A DNA stretch of 64,000 nucleotides, from positions 3,160,501 to 3,224,500 of the forward strand of contig JADJWP010000002.1 in the NCBI GenBank assembly GCA_016716305.1, given 5' to 3'. The translations under genes were made by a program, and so were the position numbers. Below, in pieces: positions 17,401-25,777 of this stretch; position 1 is the first letter of the stretch; every line of letters begins with the position of its first letter. The stretch comes from Chloracidobacterium sp. Lineage in GTDB: Bacteria > Acidobacteriota > Blastocatellia > Pyrinomonadales > Pyrinomonadaceae. The notes below the pieces were generated by a model. It saw only the letters and a program-made list of their open reading frames with translations, was not told the DNA's origin and searched no databases.

Positions 17401-17934
17401 TTAAGTGGCCTCCTGTTTCGGCGATAGTTCAAAGCAGTTGAGGATCCTTGATGTATCGCGGTCAAAATTCTCTGCAGCTCGAATATTGTTGTCAAACCAT
17501 TGCTGTTCGTAATACGCCGGGTCGAAGTCGAGCACATTTACAAATGCCGAGATCTTCAGCAAAACGATTGCCTTTTGCGAAAGCTCTCCACGTTCTTTGA
17601 CGAAACCGCTTCTCACCTCGAGATCCGCCCTGGTGTATTTGTAGTCGAAGGAACGATCTAGTGACGCACCGATCGGCGGTTGAAAAAACAGCCAGTTCTC
17701 GATCAGATATTCGAGCCGGTCGTCCTTCAGCCTGAGATTGAAATGTGGCAGGCGCCGTCTTTCATTCGCACCGCTTTCCCTGTGGCCTTCGCAGATGCTT
17801 ATCAGATCGAACGAACTCAGGTCGTTCAACCTCTCGAGCCATTCGTCCTCGAGACTGCGGTCGACGCAATAGGTCCGCCACGGGCGTTCCCACGACTTGC
17901 ATTGTATGGTCGGATAAGAATTTGGCGATGCCAT
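17401..17934 (-). CDS. Unknown protein between flavin reductase and PHP hydrolase
   Basis: 177 residues from ATG 17934, which lies 1 bp after the flavin reductase stop codon; a longer in-frame start would overlap that gene heavily. I do not recognise the family. Visible features are ICEGHRESG (a possible His-based site near residue 45), HFNLRLKDDRLEYL and a charged, mostly helical C-terminus. No signal peptide or membrane segment. The tight spacing to both neighbours argues for a real, co-translated gene. Confidence 0.75.
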   Translation of the reverse strand: MASPNSYPTIQCKSWERPWRTYCVDRSLEDEWLERLNDLSSFDLISICEGHRESGANERRRLPHFNLRLKDDRLEYLIENWLFFQPPIGASLDRSFDYKYTRADLEVRSGFVKERGELSQKAIVLLKISAFVNVLDFDPAYYEQQWFDNNIRAAENFDRDTSRILNCFELSPKQEAT

Positions 17935-17935
17935 T

Positions 17936-18415
17936 CTATGTCTGTCCGATCGACGTGTAGGTTCCCCGAAAGTAAACGAGCGGCAAATCTTCCGATACGT
18001 TGCTCGATTCGATCTCACCGACAAAGATCGTATGGTCGCCGCCCTTGATCTGTTCTTTGACCCGGCAAGAAATATTCGCCAACGAATCGGTAAGTACCGG
18101 GAGACCATGTTGGTTCAGCGAAAAATCCACGCCCTCGAACTTTTCGTCAATCGGGGATGCGAATCGCTCTGAGATCTCCGACTGGTTTGCGTTCAGAACG
18201 TTCACGGCAAACAAACCGGTCTCGGCAAACGCATTATGGCTGGCTGTGTTGCGGTCGATACATATCAACACCATCGGAGGGTCCAACGAAACCGAACTGA
18301 AGGCTGATACAGTTATCCCATGAAGCCTACCGTCCGCATCTCTTGTAGTAACAACGGTTACGCCGCTTGCGAATCGTGATAGGGCGGCACGGAAATCGTC
18401 GGGGCTGATCGGCAT
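17936..18415 (-). CDS. Flavin reductase family protein (FMN-binding)
   Basis: 159 residues, the usual length. FRAALSRFASGVTVVTTRD is the classic N-terminus; HGITVSAFSSVSLDPPMVLICI binds FMN phosphate; FAVNVLNANQSEISERFAS and GGDHTIFVGEIES complete the family pattern. It reduces FMN/FAD with NAD(P)H, often for a partner monooxygenase, though none is adjacent. I start at the MPISPDDF Met (18415); the upstream reading frame is not coding-like. First gene of the operon with the unknown protein and PHP hydrolase; divergent from the prenyl synthase gene. Confidence 0.92.
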   Translation of the reverse strand: MPISPDDFRAALSRFASGVTVVTTRDADGRLHGITVSAFSSVSLDPPMVLICIDRNTASHNAFAETGLFAVNVLNANQSEISERFASPIDEKFEGVDFSLNQHGLPVLTDSLANISCRVKEQIKGGDHTIFVGEIESSNVSEDLPLVYFRGTYTSIGQT

Positions 18416-18530
18416 ATATGAGAGTGAATCTACAATAATCGAACGGAATACGCAATTTTTTGGGCTTTGGCCAATAGATTTGCGGTCAGGTTTGATAAAG
18501 GCGAATCGATGACCGATAATTTCACGCTGA

Positions 18531-19409
18531 ATGACCCTTCTGGACGATTTTTTTCGTGAGGCTGCAAATGAAGTGGACCGTGTGCTGGAACGGCTCGTCC
18601 CGTCGAGCAGCGGTGCGTCGAGCAACCTGGTCGAAGCAATGCGATGGAGTCTTTTCGCCGGTGGAAAACGTCTTCGGCCGGCGCTTGTATATGCTTCGGG
18701 AAGGGCTTTCGGTGCCGATGACCGGTCTTTGGCGAAGACGGCAGCAGCGGTCGAAATGCTTCACACATATTCGCTGATCCACGATGACCTGCCTGCGATG
18801 GACGACGACGACCTTCGCCGAGGACGCGAAACCTCGCATAAGAAATTTGGCGAAGCAACAGCGATACTCGCGGGCGACGCTCTGCAGGCTCTTGCCTTTC
18901 AAACGATCGCTGAAGACGACCATTTGACGCCTGCGGTCCGGCTCGACCTTATTTCGGGCCTCGGGAAGGCGGCAGCGTGTATGGTTGCGGGCCAACATTC
19001 TGATCTCGAGGCGGAAGGCAAGGCGATCGGGCTTTCGGAGCTTGAGGTGATACATTCGAACAAAACCGGGGCGTTGATCTCATTCTCGCTTCGTGCCGGT
19101 GCGCTGATAGCACACGCCTCAGACGATGACATCCGGGCAGTGACTTACTACGGCGAAACGATCGGGCTATTGTTCCAGGTGGTGGATGATGTCCTAGACG
19201 TTACCCAGCCAACTGAGACGCTCGGAAAAACGGCAGGGAAAGATGCTGCATCGGCGAAATCAACCTATCCGTCGTTAATGGGCTTGGAAGCTTCGCGGAA
19301 GCTGGCCGCAGGATTGTGTCGTGAGGCTGTATCGCTTTTGCCAGAAAGTGTTGATAGCGGTCATGCTTTGCGTGCAATACCAGAATACCTGCTCGATCGT
19401 AGTTGCTAA
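18531..19409 (+). CDS. ispA: Short-chain (E)-prenyl diphosphate synthase, farnesyl diphosphate synthase type
   Basis: Condenses IPP with DMAPP/GPP to farnesyl (possibly geranylgeranyl) diphosphate. 292 residues. First aspartate-rich motif HDDLPAMDDDDLRRG, with the two-residue insertion of bacterial FPP synthases; second motif LLFQVVDDVLD; substrate-binding GGKRLRP. Helix motif GQHSDLEAEG is also typical. Works downstream of ispD/ispF, found at 61 kb of this window. Chain length is inferred, so the symbol is provisional. Confidence 0.93.
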   Translation: MTLLDDFFREAANEVDRVLERLVPSSSGASSNLVEAMRWSLFAGGKRLRPALVYASGRAFGADDRSLAKTAAAVEMLHTYSLIHDDLPAMDDDDLRRGRETSHKKFGEATAILAGDALQALAFQTIAEDDHLTPAVRLDLISGLGKAAACMVAGQHSDLEAEGKAIGLSELEVIHSNKTGALISFSLRAGALIAHASDDDIRAVTYYGETIGLLFQVVDDVLDVTQPTETLGKTAGKDAASAKSTYPSLMGLEASRKLAAGLCREAVSLLPESVDSGHALRAIPEYLLDRSC

Positions 19410-19563
19410 TGATCAAGTCAGCCGGTCGAGCGTTTGCATGCGCCTCCAGAAAATCGCATGGATCTCGGCGAAACGCGTTATTATTATTGTTTGGAGCATT
19501 AATATGAACAGACGAACGTGCAATTCTACTCGGCCTTTGAACACGATCGGAGGAGAACCGAAA

Positions 19564-20397
19564 ATGCGCGATACCGCCTGGCGGTCCGTTTTTCTCGCGA
19601 TCGTTACATGCGTGTTCATTTTTGCTGCCGGCGGCGGGAATTGCATCAAGGCCCAAGCCGCGGCGGCCGGCGGCCTCGGAAGAGCTTATGAATCAGCGGG
19701 AAAGTCGGCGGCGACGCAGAAGTTGCGAGCTGGTATGGGATCGACACTTCAGAAAGCTGTCGAACGCAGCCGATCGGCAGCGGCAGGGGCAAGATCCCGA
19801 ACGGGAAGTTCCAATACCTTGAAGACCAGCCCGGCACCACGGAAGACGACGACAAGGAATGTCGACCCGGCTCCGGAAAAGGCCTATGACGATACATTTT
19901 TCAAGCCTGATGTTCGGATAAATGTCTTCAACGATCTGGCAAATTCGCTCGGTGGAAACGTGGAAGAGAAGGCCGCACTTCGGGCCTTGTTTTCTGCTAC
20001 GAAAAGTGCCTTTGAAGCGGAAGTAGCAAATAAAGGCCGAACTAACAACCTGGCGGCGGCGTTCACTTTTTTTGTCGCAGCGACCACGACTGTTTACCAC
20101 AACGATCCAGAACCTTCGGATGAGGCGATCGACCAGCTTTGGGACGGCCTAAATGCGGTACTCGATGAATCGGGCGAACTCGAGAATATGTCCGACGGCG
20201 AAAAACAGGAGATCTACGAGACGCTGATCGCTCTCAGCGGTCTTGTACTGGCGGGCCATATGGAAGGAAAAAACAGCGGCGATCAGCAAACGACAAACGC
20301 GTATCGTGTCATAGCCGGGGCATTGATCGAAACGGTGTTGAAAACCTCTCCGGACAAAGTAAGATTTGACCGCTCAGGCTTGGTCATCAAGCCCTGA
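19564..20397 (+). CDS. Secreted protein of unknown function
   Basis: 277 residues from ATG 19564, chosen because AGGAG lies 8 bp upstream and a signal peptide (about 1-31) follows directly; an in-frame ATG at 19504 would put 20 residues before it. After the signal come an Ala/Ser/Arg-rich linker (about 35-105) and a helical domain (about 110-277) with KPDVRINVFNDLA and LWDGLNAVLDESGEL. The C-terminal domain resembles uncharacterised Acidobacteriota secreted proteins I have seen (possibly DUF6683), a weak attribution. It follows the prenyl synthase by 154 bp; a strong terminator is downstream. Confidence 0.72.
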   Translation: MRDTAWRSVFLAIVTCVFIFAAGGGNCIKAQAAAAGGLGRAYESAGKSAATQKLRAGMGSTLQKAVERSRSAAAGARSRTGSSNTLKTSPAPRKTTTRNVDPAPEKAYDDTFFKPDVRINVFNDLANSLGGNVEEKAALRALFSATKSAFEAEVANKGRTNNLAAAFTFFVAATTTVYHNDPEPSDEAIDQLWDGLNAVLDESGELENMSDGEKQEIYETLIALSGLVLAGHMEGKNSGDQQTTNAYRVIAGALIETVLKTSPDKVRFDRSGLVIKP

Positions 20398-20470
20398 ACG
20401 AACGATAGAGAGCGATCTTATGAGGCGCCAAACTTGACAGATAGCAGCTAATTTTCGTAGGATTTCAGTT

Positions 20471-20502
20471 CGCTCCTGATCTCTCAGGAGCGACGCTTTT
20501 TT
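20471..20502 (+). terminator. Intrinsic terminator after the secreted unknown gene
   Basis: Stem cgctcctga (20471-20479) pairs with tcaggagcg (20484-20492), with a four-base loop; acgc and a six-T run follow. Confidence 0.82.
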
Positions 20503-20553
20503 GAAAATCGGATAGGGCAAACGTGCCGCCAAAGTTGTTTCATCAAGGTTCTC

Positions 20554-20629
20554 GGGCATGTACGTCAATTGGTAGACAGCCTCTCTTACAAGGAGGAAGT
20601 TAGGGGTTCGAGTCCCTTCGTGCCCACCA
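20554..20629 (+). tRNA. tRNA-Val (anticodon TAC)
   Basis: 76 bases with genomically encoded CCA. Acceptor gggcatg pairs with cgtgccc, the anticodon stem cctct with ggagg, and the T arm is agggg-ttcgagt-ccctt. The loop cttacaa puts T33 before TAC (20587-20589), reading GUA valine codons. The D arm has the ttggta loop. Confidence 0.95.
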
Positions 20630-20663
20630 TTTACCTGAATTTCTTTCGAGAGATTCCAAACGC

Positions 20664-20740
20664 GGGGTCGTAGTTCAGTTGGTTAGAACGCCAGCCTGTC
20701 ACGTTGGAGGTCGCGGGTTCGAGCCCCGTCGGCCCCGCCA
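20664..20740 (+). tRNA. tRNA-Asp (anticodon GTC)
   Basis: 77 bases with encoded CCA. Acceptor ggggtcg pairs with cggcccc. The anticodon GTC is at 20698-20700 in loop ctgtcac, and the T arm is gcggg-ttcgagc-cccgt. It lies 34 bp after tRNA-Val, so the two are probably one transcript. Confidence 0.96.
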
Positions 20741-20748
20741 CTTATCGG

Positions 20749-20790
20749 AAAAAGCCATGACGCTTTCAAAGCGTCATGGCTTTCTTGTTT
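20749..20790 (+). terminator. Strong bidirectional terminator after the tRNA pair
   Basis: A 16 bp perfect inverted repeat, aaagccatgacgcttt (20751-20766) and its complement (20768-20783), separated by one base and flanked by A and T runs on both sides. It can end both the tRNA transcript and the convergent kinase transcript. Confidence 0.88.
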
Positions 20791-20808
20791 TCCCCGCATC
20801 TTCAGGGT

Positions 20809-23706
20809 CTAGTTTTGAGCTGGTCCGACCGTCGAAAGCATGACGGCATCGGTGATCGTTTTCATACGCACAATAGCAAAACGGCTTCCGTCGCGTGAGA
20901 ATGAAAGATCCAAAACGTCGTCCGGTTCGGCAGATACAAACAACTTCGGTTCCGGGTTTTCCGGGTTCAGCAGAAAGACCTTCGCAGGTAAATTCTCACC
21001 TCGCTGCCGTTCCTGATACACGATCGAATTTCCATCCGGCGTCCACTTAAAAATACGAGATGGCCATATATCGATCAACTTGGTTCCGGCGTCAGAATTC
21101 AACGGCCTGACAGCTACCATTACACTTTCAGCGGATTCACCGCTCAATGTGTAAGCGACGTATTTACCATCCGGAGACATGGCCCAGTAATAAGCAAGGG
21201 TCTTCGGCAGATAGTCGATCCCGGCCACTGGTCCGCCGTCGATCGGGATCTGACCCATTGGGGGCGACCCCTCGTTGAACCACCGGAAGACTACTGTCTT
21301 GCCATCTGCGGCGAATCGAGGAGCCTGGGCGATGCCCTCCACATCCGCTAGAAGAACCGCACTGCTGCCGTCGATGTTCATCCGCCAAATCTGATTATAT
21401 CCGGCACGGCGCGACGTGAATACGATCTGCCGCCCGTCTCCGGAAACTCGCGGTTCCGAGTTGTCCGAATCCGACGGCGTCAACTGCATTGCGTTCTTTC
21501 CATCGGAATCGGCGATCCAGATACTCCTTCGATTGTTCTCGTACACGTCAAAAACTACGCGGCCGTCAGGTGTCCAGTCCACGGCCTGGTGTGCCAGCGG
21601 TTCACGAGTGATCGGCGACATCGAGGCCGGATCGTCCACATTGCCTATCCAGACACGGCTTTCATCGGAGCGCTGGGCGGTAACAATATTGCGGCCTTCG
21701 CGATCGATACTCACACCGATATAGTTGTTCAGGTCATTCGTCAGGCGTGTGGTTTTTCCGTCCGGAACCGTTACCTGGAATAGCTGCCGACGGTTTGAAC
21801 CAGGATCGATCGCCGTCATCAAGAGGCTCTTCGTCCTTCGGACCTCCGACATCTCCCAGATACGTTCCTTCTGGCGAATGATCAACGATTCCTTGCCGGT
21901 TGCTGTATCGAGCATCGAAATCGACCAAAATTCAATGCCCCCATCCAACTCTCTCTTAACAAAGAAAACGGATCTACCGTCCGAAGCGAACCTCGGCTCA
22001 CGGATCACCGATTCGCCGGCGACGGCAGCGTGTTCGAGTTCGTCGCTTCCGTCAACTGAACCGGCTGACATCAACCGCGCGTCGGTCGTGTTGACAGATC
22101 TGTTCGGATCGGGACCGCCATAGCGAACAAATAACACGCGGCGGCCATCAGGCGAGAGATTGCCGAGGTGATTCACTCTTTCAACGATCTTTTTCGGCTG
22201 ACCGCCTAGCGTCGGGACGCGGTACATTGTTCCATGCAAAGCTGACCGCTCTGCCGTTATGAAATATATGTGTTCCCCGTCGTTGCTGAAGATCGGGCAA
22301 TCCCAATACAGCAATTGCTGCGGCGGAACGATCTGAATAGCATTCGGATCGGTAACGCGCCTGAGCCAGAGTGCACGGTCGCCGTTATCTTCGTAGGTCA
22401 CATATGCGACGGATCGTCCGTCCGGCGAGATCGCAGCAAATGCAACATTGTTCGACTGTGAAAGCCGTCGAAACTTCAGATCCTCCAAGGCGATTGTCGA
22501 CGATCGTTGTCCGGAAAAATTATACCAACCTGCAAACGCGACGATCGCCACAAGAACTATGGCGAACGGCATCCATCGCGCTGAAGGTGATCGGGCTTCG
22601 CGAAAAAGGCGGCGCTGTAAACTTTCGAATGAACGCCCGCTTCTTGCGAGAGACCGAAGTGCAAGGAGGGAATCGGCGACCTCTCGCATTGATTGATACC
22701 GCTCGCTCTTAGGCTTTCGGATGCAGCGTTCAACGACTCGACGAAATGGATCCGGGACATCGGGGCGGAGGCTTTCTAGCGGCGCCGGATCGGATTTCAG
22801 CAGATTGCTCACTATCTCGGCATGGCTGTCGCCCGCGAAGGGCCGACGCCCTGTGAGAGCCTCGTACATCACGACGCCAAAACTGAAAATGTCGCTTCGG
22901 TGATCGACCGCCTTCCCTTCTGCCTGTTCGGGCGACATATACGATGGCGTCCCCATCACTTGCCCTGGCGTCGTGATGTGTATATCGGCATCGCTCTGCT
23001 CGAAACGCCGCCGATCGATCTGCGCAAGCCCAAAATCAAGGATCTTCGGGATCCGACCGCTTACGATCATTATATTTCCCGGCTTTACATCACGGTGGAT
23101 GACGCCCTTATGATGTGCAAATGCAAGGGCGTCGGCGAGCTGAGCGAACCAATCGGAAAACGTTTCTAGCGGAAGCCCATCGAAGGGTATAGCGCGGTCA
23201 AGCGTTTGCCCGTCGATGTACTCCATTGTGATGAACGGCTTGGAACCGGCTTCTTCGACGGAATAGATCGTGGCAACGTTGGGATGATTGATGTTCGCTG
23301 CCGCGAGGGCCTCGTTTCGGAAACGTCTTAAGAAGCTCGGATCATCCGATATCTCAGCCGGAAGTCTCTTTATCGCGACCTTTCGGCCCAACCGGGTATC
23401 GGTTGCCAGATACACTTCGCCCATTCCGCCAGACCCTATCGACCGCTCGAAACGATAATGGCCTATTAATTCACCCGGTTTCGGTTCGCTGTCCTCGGAA
23501 TCTGATGTAGTTGCGCTGTTGCCAACGATCGGTTCGGCAATGAAGTTGCCGGCTTCCTCGTCGGCACGGAGAAGAGACTCGACCTCATTTCTCAGAGTTG
23601 CGTCCGAACCACAGGCCTCATCCAAAAAGGCCTCTCTCGGTTCAGCTTCAAGCTCAACGGCCTTATGATAGATTTCGCCGACCTTTTCCCATTGTTCCGG
23701 GGTCAT
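20809..23706 (-). CDS. Membrane Ser/Thr protein kinase with PD40/TolB-like propeller
   Basis: 965 residues. N-terminal leader EQWEKVGEIYHKAVELE typical of Acidobacteriota kinases; Hanks-type kinase domain (about 85-350) with GSGGMGEVYLA (P-loop), AIKRLP (catalytic Lys), HRDVKPGNIM (catalytic loop), DFG in KILDFGLAQ, and GTPSYMSPEQ (activation segment). A transmembrane helix lies near 380-397, then an extracytoplasmic domain of PD40/WD40-like beta-propeller repeats (SPDGRSVAYV, SNDGEHIYFI, SPDGKYVAYT) to about 960. It may sense an outside ligand and signal inside. Its start codon overlaps the sigma factor stop by 4 bp, so the two are co-translated. The ligand is unknown. Confidence 0.95.
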   Translation of the reverse strand: MTPEQWEKVGEIYHKAVELEAEPREAFLDEACGSDATLRNEVESLLRADEEAGNFIAEPIVGNSATTSDSEDSEPKPGELIGHYRFERSIGSGGMGEVYLATDTRLGRKVAIKRLPAEISDDPSFLRRFRNEALAAANINHPNVATIYSVEEAGSKPFITMEYIDGQTLDRAIPFDGLPLETFSDWFAQLADALAFAHHKGVIHRDVKPGNIMIVSGRIPKILDFGLAQIDRRRFEQSDADIHITTPGQVMGTPSYMSPEQAEGKAVDHRSDIFSFGVVMYEALTGRRPFAGDSHAEIVSNLLKSDPAPLESLRPDVPDPFRRVVERCIRKPKSERYQSMREVADSLLALRSLARSGRSFESLQRRLFREARSPSARWMPFAIVLVAIVAFAGWYNFSGQRSSTIALEDLKFRRLSQSNNVAFAAISPDGRSVAYVTYEDNGDRALWLRRVTDPNAIQIVPPQQLLYWDCPIFSNDGEHIYFITAERSALHGTMYRVPTLGGQPKKIVERVNHLGNLSPDGRRVLFVRYGGPDPNRSVNTTDARLMSAGSVDGSDELEHAAVAGESVIREPRFASDGRSVFFVKRELDGGIEFWSISMLDTATGKESLIIRQKERIWEMSEVRRTKSLLMTAIDPGSNRRQLFQVTVPDGKTTRLTNDLNNYIGVSIDREGRNIVTAQRSDESRVWIGNVDDPASMSPITREPLAHQAVDWTPDGRVVFDVYENNRRSIWIADSDGKNAMQLTPSDSDNSEPRVSGDGRQIVFTSRRAGYNQIWRMNIDGSSAVLLADVEGIAQAPRFAADGKTVVFRWFNEGSPPMGQIPIDGGPVAGIDYLPKTLAYYWAMSPDGKYVAYTLSGESAESVMVAVRPLNSDAGTKLIDIWPSRIFKWTPDGNSIVYQERQRGENLPAKVFLLNPENPEPKLFVSAEPDDVLDLSFSRDGSRFAIVRMKTITDAVMLSTVGPAQN

Positions 23707-24281
23707 TGCTGATCTTTTCGGTTGAGTTCGCGAAACAGCCAGGCTCTGGCCAGATTCCAGTCGCGCCTGACCGTTCTGGACGATATCTCCAATGTGTCGG
23801 CGATCTGTTCTTCGGTCAGGCCGCCGAAATAACGAAGTTCGACGATCTGGCTTTGACGCGGGTTCAGCTCTGCCAATAACGACATTGCCTCGTCGAGGGC
23901 GATTATATCGGTCTCTTTCTCGTCCGACACGTTCAACTTGTCGTCAAGCGTTACCTGAACTCGCTCACCTCCACGTTTAAGACTGTTCTTTCGTCGGGCG
24001 ACATCAACCAAAACCCGCCTCATTAACTGGGCTGAAATTGCAAAAAAATGATTCCTGTCCTGCCAGTTTACTCGGTTCGAATCAACAAGCCGTATGAATG
24101 CTTCGTTCACAAGAGCCGTGGTTTGCAGCGTATGGCCCGGATTCTGCCGCCGCATGAAGTTACGTGCGATACGGCGCAGTTCATCGTGAACAAGTGGGAC
24201 GAGTTCATCAAGAGCTTCTGCTTTGCCTTCGCGCCATTGAAGCAAAAGCTTTGTTATTTGCGGCGATCCTTCTTTGCTCAT
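23703..24281 (-). CDS. ECF-like RNA polymerase sigma factor (TIGR02999 type)
   Basis: 192 residues from ATG 24281 (GGGTGA just upstream; a TTG three codons earlier is the only alternative). Region 2: LDELVPLVHDELRRIARNFMRRQNPGHTLQTTALVNEAFIRL, the hallmark of the TIGR02999 ECF-like group of Acidobacteriota and Planctomycetes. Region 4: LAELNPRQSQIVELRYFGGLTEEQIADTLEISSRTVRRDW, a helix-turn-helix for -35 recognition. The kinase gene overlaps it by 4 bp. In this group sigma activity is thought to be set by partner kinases rather than a classical anti-sigma factor. Target genes are unknown. Confidence 0.94.
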   Translation of the reverse strand: MSKEGSPQITKLLLQWREGKAEALDELVPLVHDELRRIARNFMRRQNPGHTLQTTALVNEAFIRLVDSNRVNWQDRNHFFAISAQLMRRVLVDVARRKNSLKRGGERVQVTLDDKLNVSDEKETDIIALDEAMSLLAELNPRQSQIVELRYFGGLTEEQIADTLEISSRTVRRDWNLARAWLFRELNRKDQQ

Positions 24282-24469
24282 TTCACCCAAATCGATGATC
24301 TCAACGGTTTAGCACTTCCTTTAATGCCCGGCATTTTAGCATAGAAAACGATCCGACCTTAACTTTCCGCGGCTGCCTGTGTCCGCGTTTTTTAAAATGT
24401 TGCGTCTCTTTCATCGGGGTCGCATTGAGCCCTCGATTTAATGGTCGAATTCAGAACAGGAGCAATTAT

Positions 24470-24976
24470 ATGGCGAAACTAGAGAAGATCTCGGGCATTG
24501 TCCGGGTAAACGTGGATGGCTCGGTGGGATTGAACGGTGTTAATTCGAAAGATGACGTCGTTGCAGTACAAGCCCTTCTCAAATATGCGATGGCCGAGCG
24601 TCCGCACTGGAACAAACTAACATTTCCGGAGCCGAACGGAGTTGTTGACCGCATCACTTTGTCGTTTATTCGGAGATTTCAGAAGCACGCCCGAAGCATC
24701 GCCGGTGGAGGCGTGGCGATTGACGGAAGGATCGATCCGGCGATCGGCGAGCGAGCGTTCGGACGGCGAGGCATGTGGACGATGGTTATGCTCAATATTT
24801 ATGCACTCGAGACATGGTTCTACAAGGGTTCGAAAAACTCAAACTACATCAGGGACATCAGACTTCGATTTCCGGCATTTAATGCCGCAATTGGAAGCGA
24901 CGGTGTCGGTTCGTTAGATCTCGAACTGGAACCATCAGTTGCCGGTATCGGAACACTCGGCCTGTCGCTCGAGTAA
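24470..24976 (+). CDS. Unknown protein with a peptidoglycan-binding-like repeat
   Basis: 168 residues from ATG 24470 (AGGAG 7 bp upstream). The segment DDVVAVQALLKYAM...PNGVVDRITLSFIRRFQKHA...DGRIDPAIGERAF follows the layout of PG_binding_1 modules (VQxLL, NGxxDxxT, IxxFQ, DGxIDP). Here the module has an insertion between its helices and no signal peptide, so it may be a phage-tail-like or cytoplasmic relative rather than a wall binder. The C-terminal half (about 105-168) is not recognised. First of four same-strand genes, each with a strong AGGAG site. Confidence 0.68.
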   Translation: MAKLEKISGIVRVNVDGSVGLNGVNSKDDVVAVQALLKYAMAERPHWNKLTFPEPNGVVDRITLSFIRRFQKHARSIAGGGVAIDGRIDPAIGERAFGRRGMWTMVMLNIYALETWFYKGSKNSNYIRDIRLRFPAFNAAIGSDGVGSLDLELEPSVAGIGTLGLSLE

Positions 24977-25056
24977 TCGACAGGACGATGCAGGGCAATC
25001 GATAGAAGCCAACTTGAATAACAACAGTACAGATATCAAGTGAAAAGGAGAAAAAG

Positions 25057-25689
25057 ATGTTGAGTGAAGCAATCACGGTCGAGCAGATCGACATGAGCTA
25101 TGCCGGGATCGAGACAGTTCAATCGAATTCCGGCCCACACGCAGAACTTGCGACCGCGGTAATCACGGTCGCGTTCAGCACGGACCCGATCGCCCGCTGG
25201 GTCTATCCGCAGGCCGACGATTACCTTCGGGATTTTCCAGCATTTATTCGCGTGTTTGCCGGACGCTCATTCGAGAACGGAACGGCATACCTTGCGCCAA
25301 GCGCGTCCGGGGCCGCTCTATGGCTTCCTCCGGGCGTAGGTCCCGACGACGATCGAATGATCGATCTCATTTGGTCGACCACGACCGAGGAGATCCAAAA
25401 GGATCTTTTTCCGTTCCTCGAACAAATGGGAATGTTCCATCCCGAAGAGCCACATTGGTATCTGCCGATGATCGGTGTTGAGACACATATGCAGGGACGA
25501 GGGATCGGTGCCTCATTGATGCAGCACGCGCTCGCAGTATGTGACGAAGAAGGTCTGCCAGCGTATCTCGAGTCGTCAAATCCGCGCAACGTGCCCATGT
25601 ACGAGCGATTCGGATTCGAGGTCATTGGAACGATCCAAGCGGGAAGTTCGCCGCCGATGTATCCGATGTATCGAAATGCTCAGAGATGA
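25057..25689 (+). CDS. GNAT-family N-acetyltransferase
   Basis: 210 residues, with AAGGAG 6 bp before the ATG. The acetyl-CoA-binding region is GVETHMQGRGIGASLMQHAL (Q/RxxGxG/A-type loop), followed by PAYLESSNPRNVPMYERFGFEVIG, the usual GNAT end. The N-terminal part matches acetyltransferases with FSTDPIARWVYP and ALWLPPG, a group often annotated only generally. Substrate unknown. Between the peptidoglycan-binding-like gene and the diiron protein gene, 80-90 bp from each. Confidence 0.87.
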   Translation: MLSEAITVEQIDMSYAGIETVQSNSGPHAELATAVITVAFSTDPIARWVYPQADDYLRDFPAFIRVFAGRSFENGTAYLAPSASGAALWLPPGVGPDDDRMIDLIWSTTTEEIQKDLFPFLEQMGMFHPEEPHWYLPMIGVETHMQGRGIGASLMQHALAVCDEEGLPAYLESSNPRNVPMYERFGFEVIGTIQAGSSPPMYPMYRNAQR

Positions 25690-25777
25690 TCGGTGTCTGG
25701 TTCGAGCGAGATCAAGGCCAAGACAGGGATCGAGCGAAAAGGGTGGTCATTTTATTCGCATTCAAAAGGAGAAATAT

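Noticed and set aside
17936..18625. Extended flavin reductase start at 18625
   Set aside because: The first 70 residues are arginine/serine rich, unlike the family, and would overlap the divergent prenyl synthase start; the Met at 18415 matches the family start.
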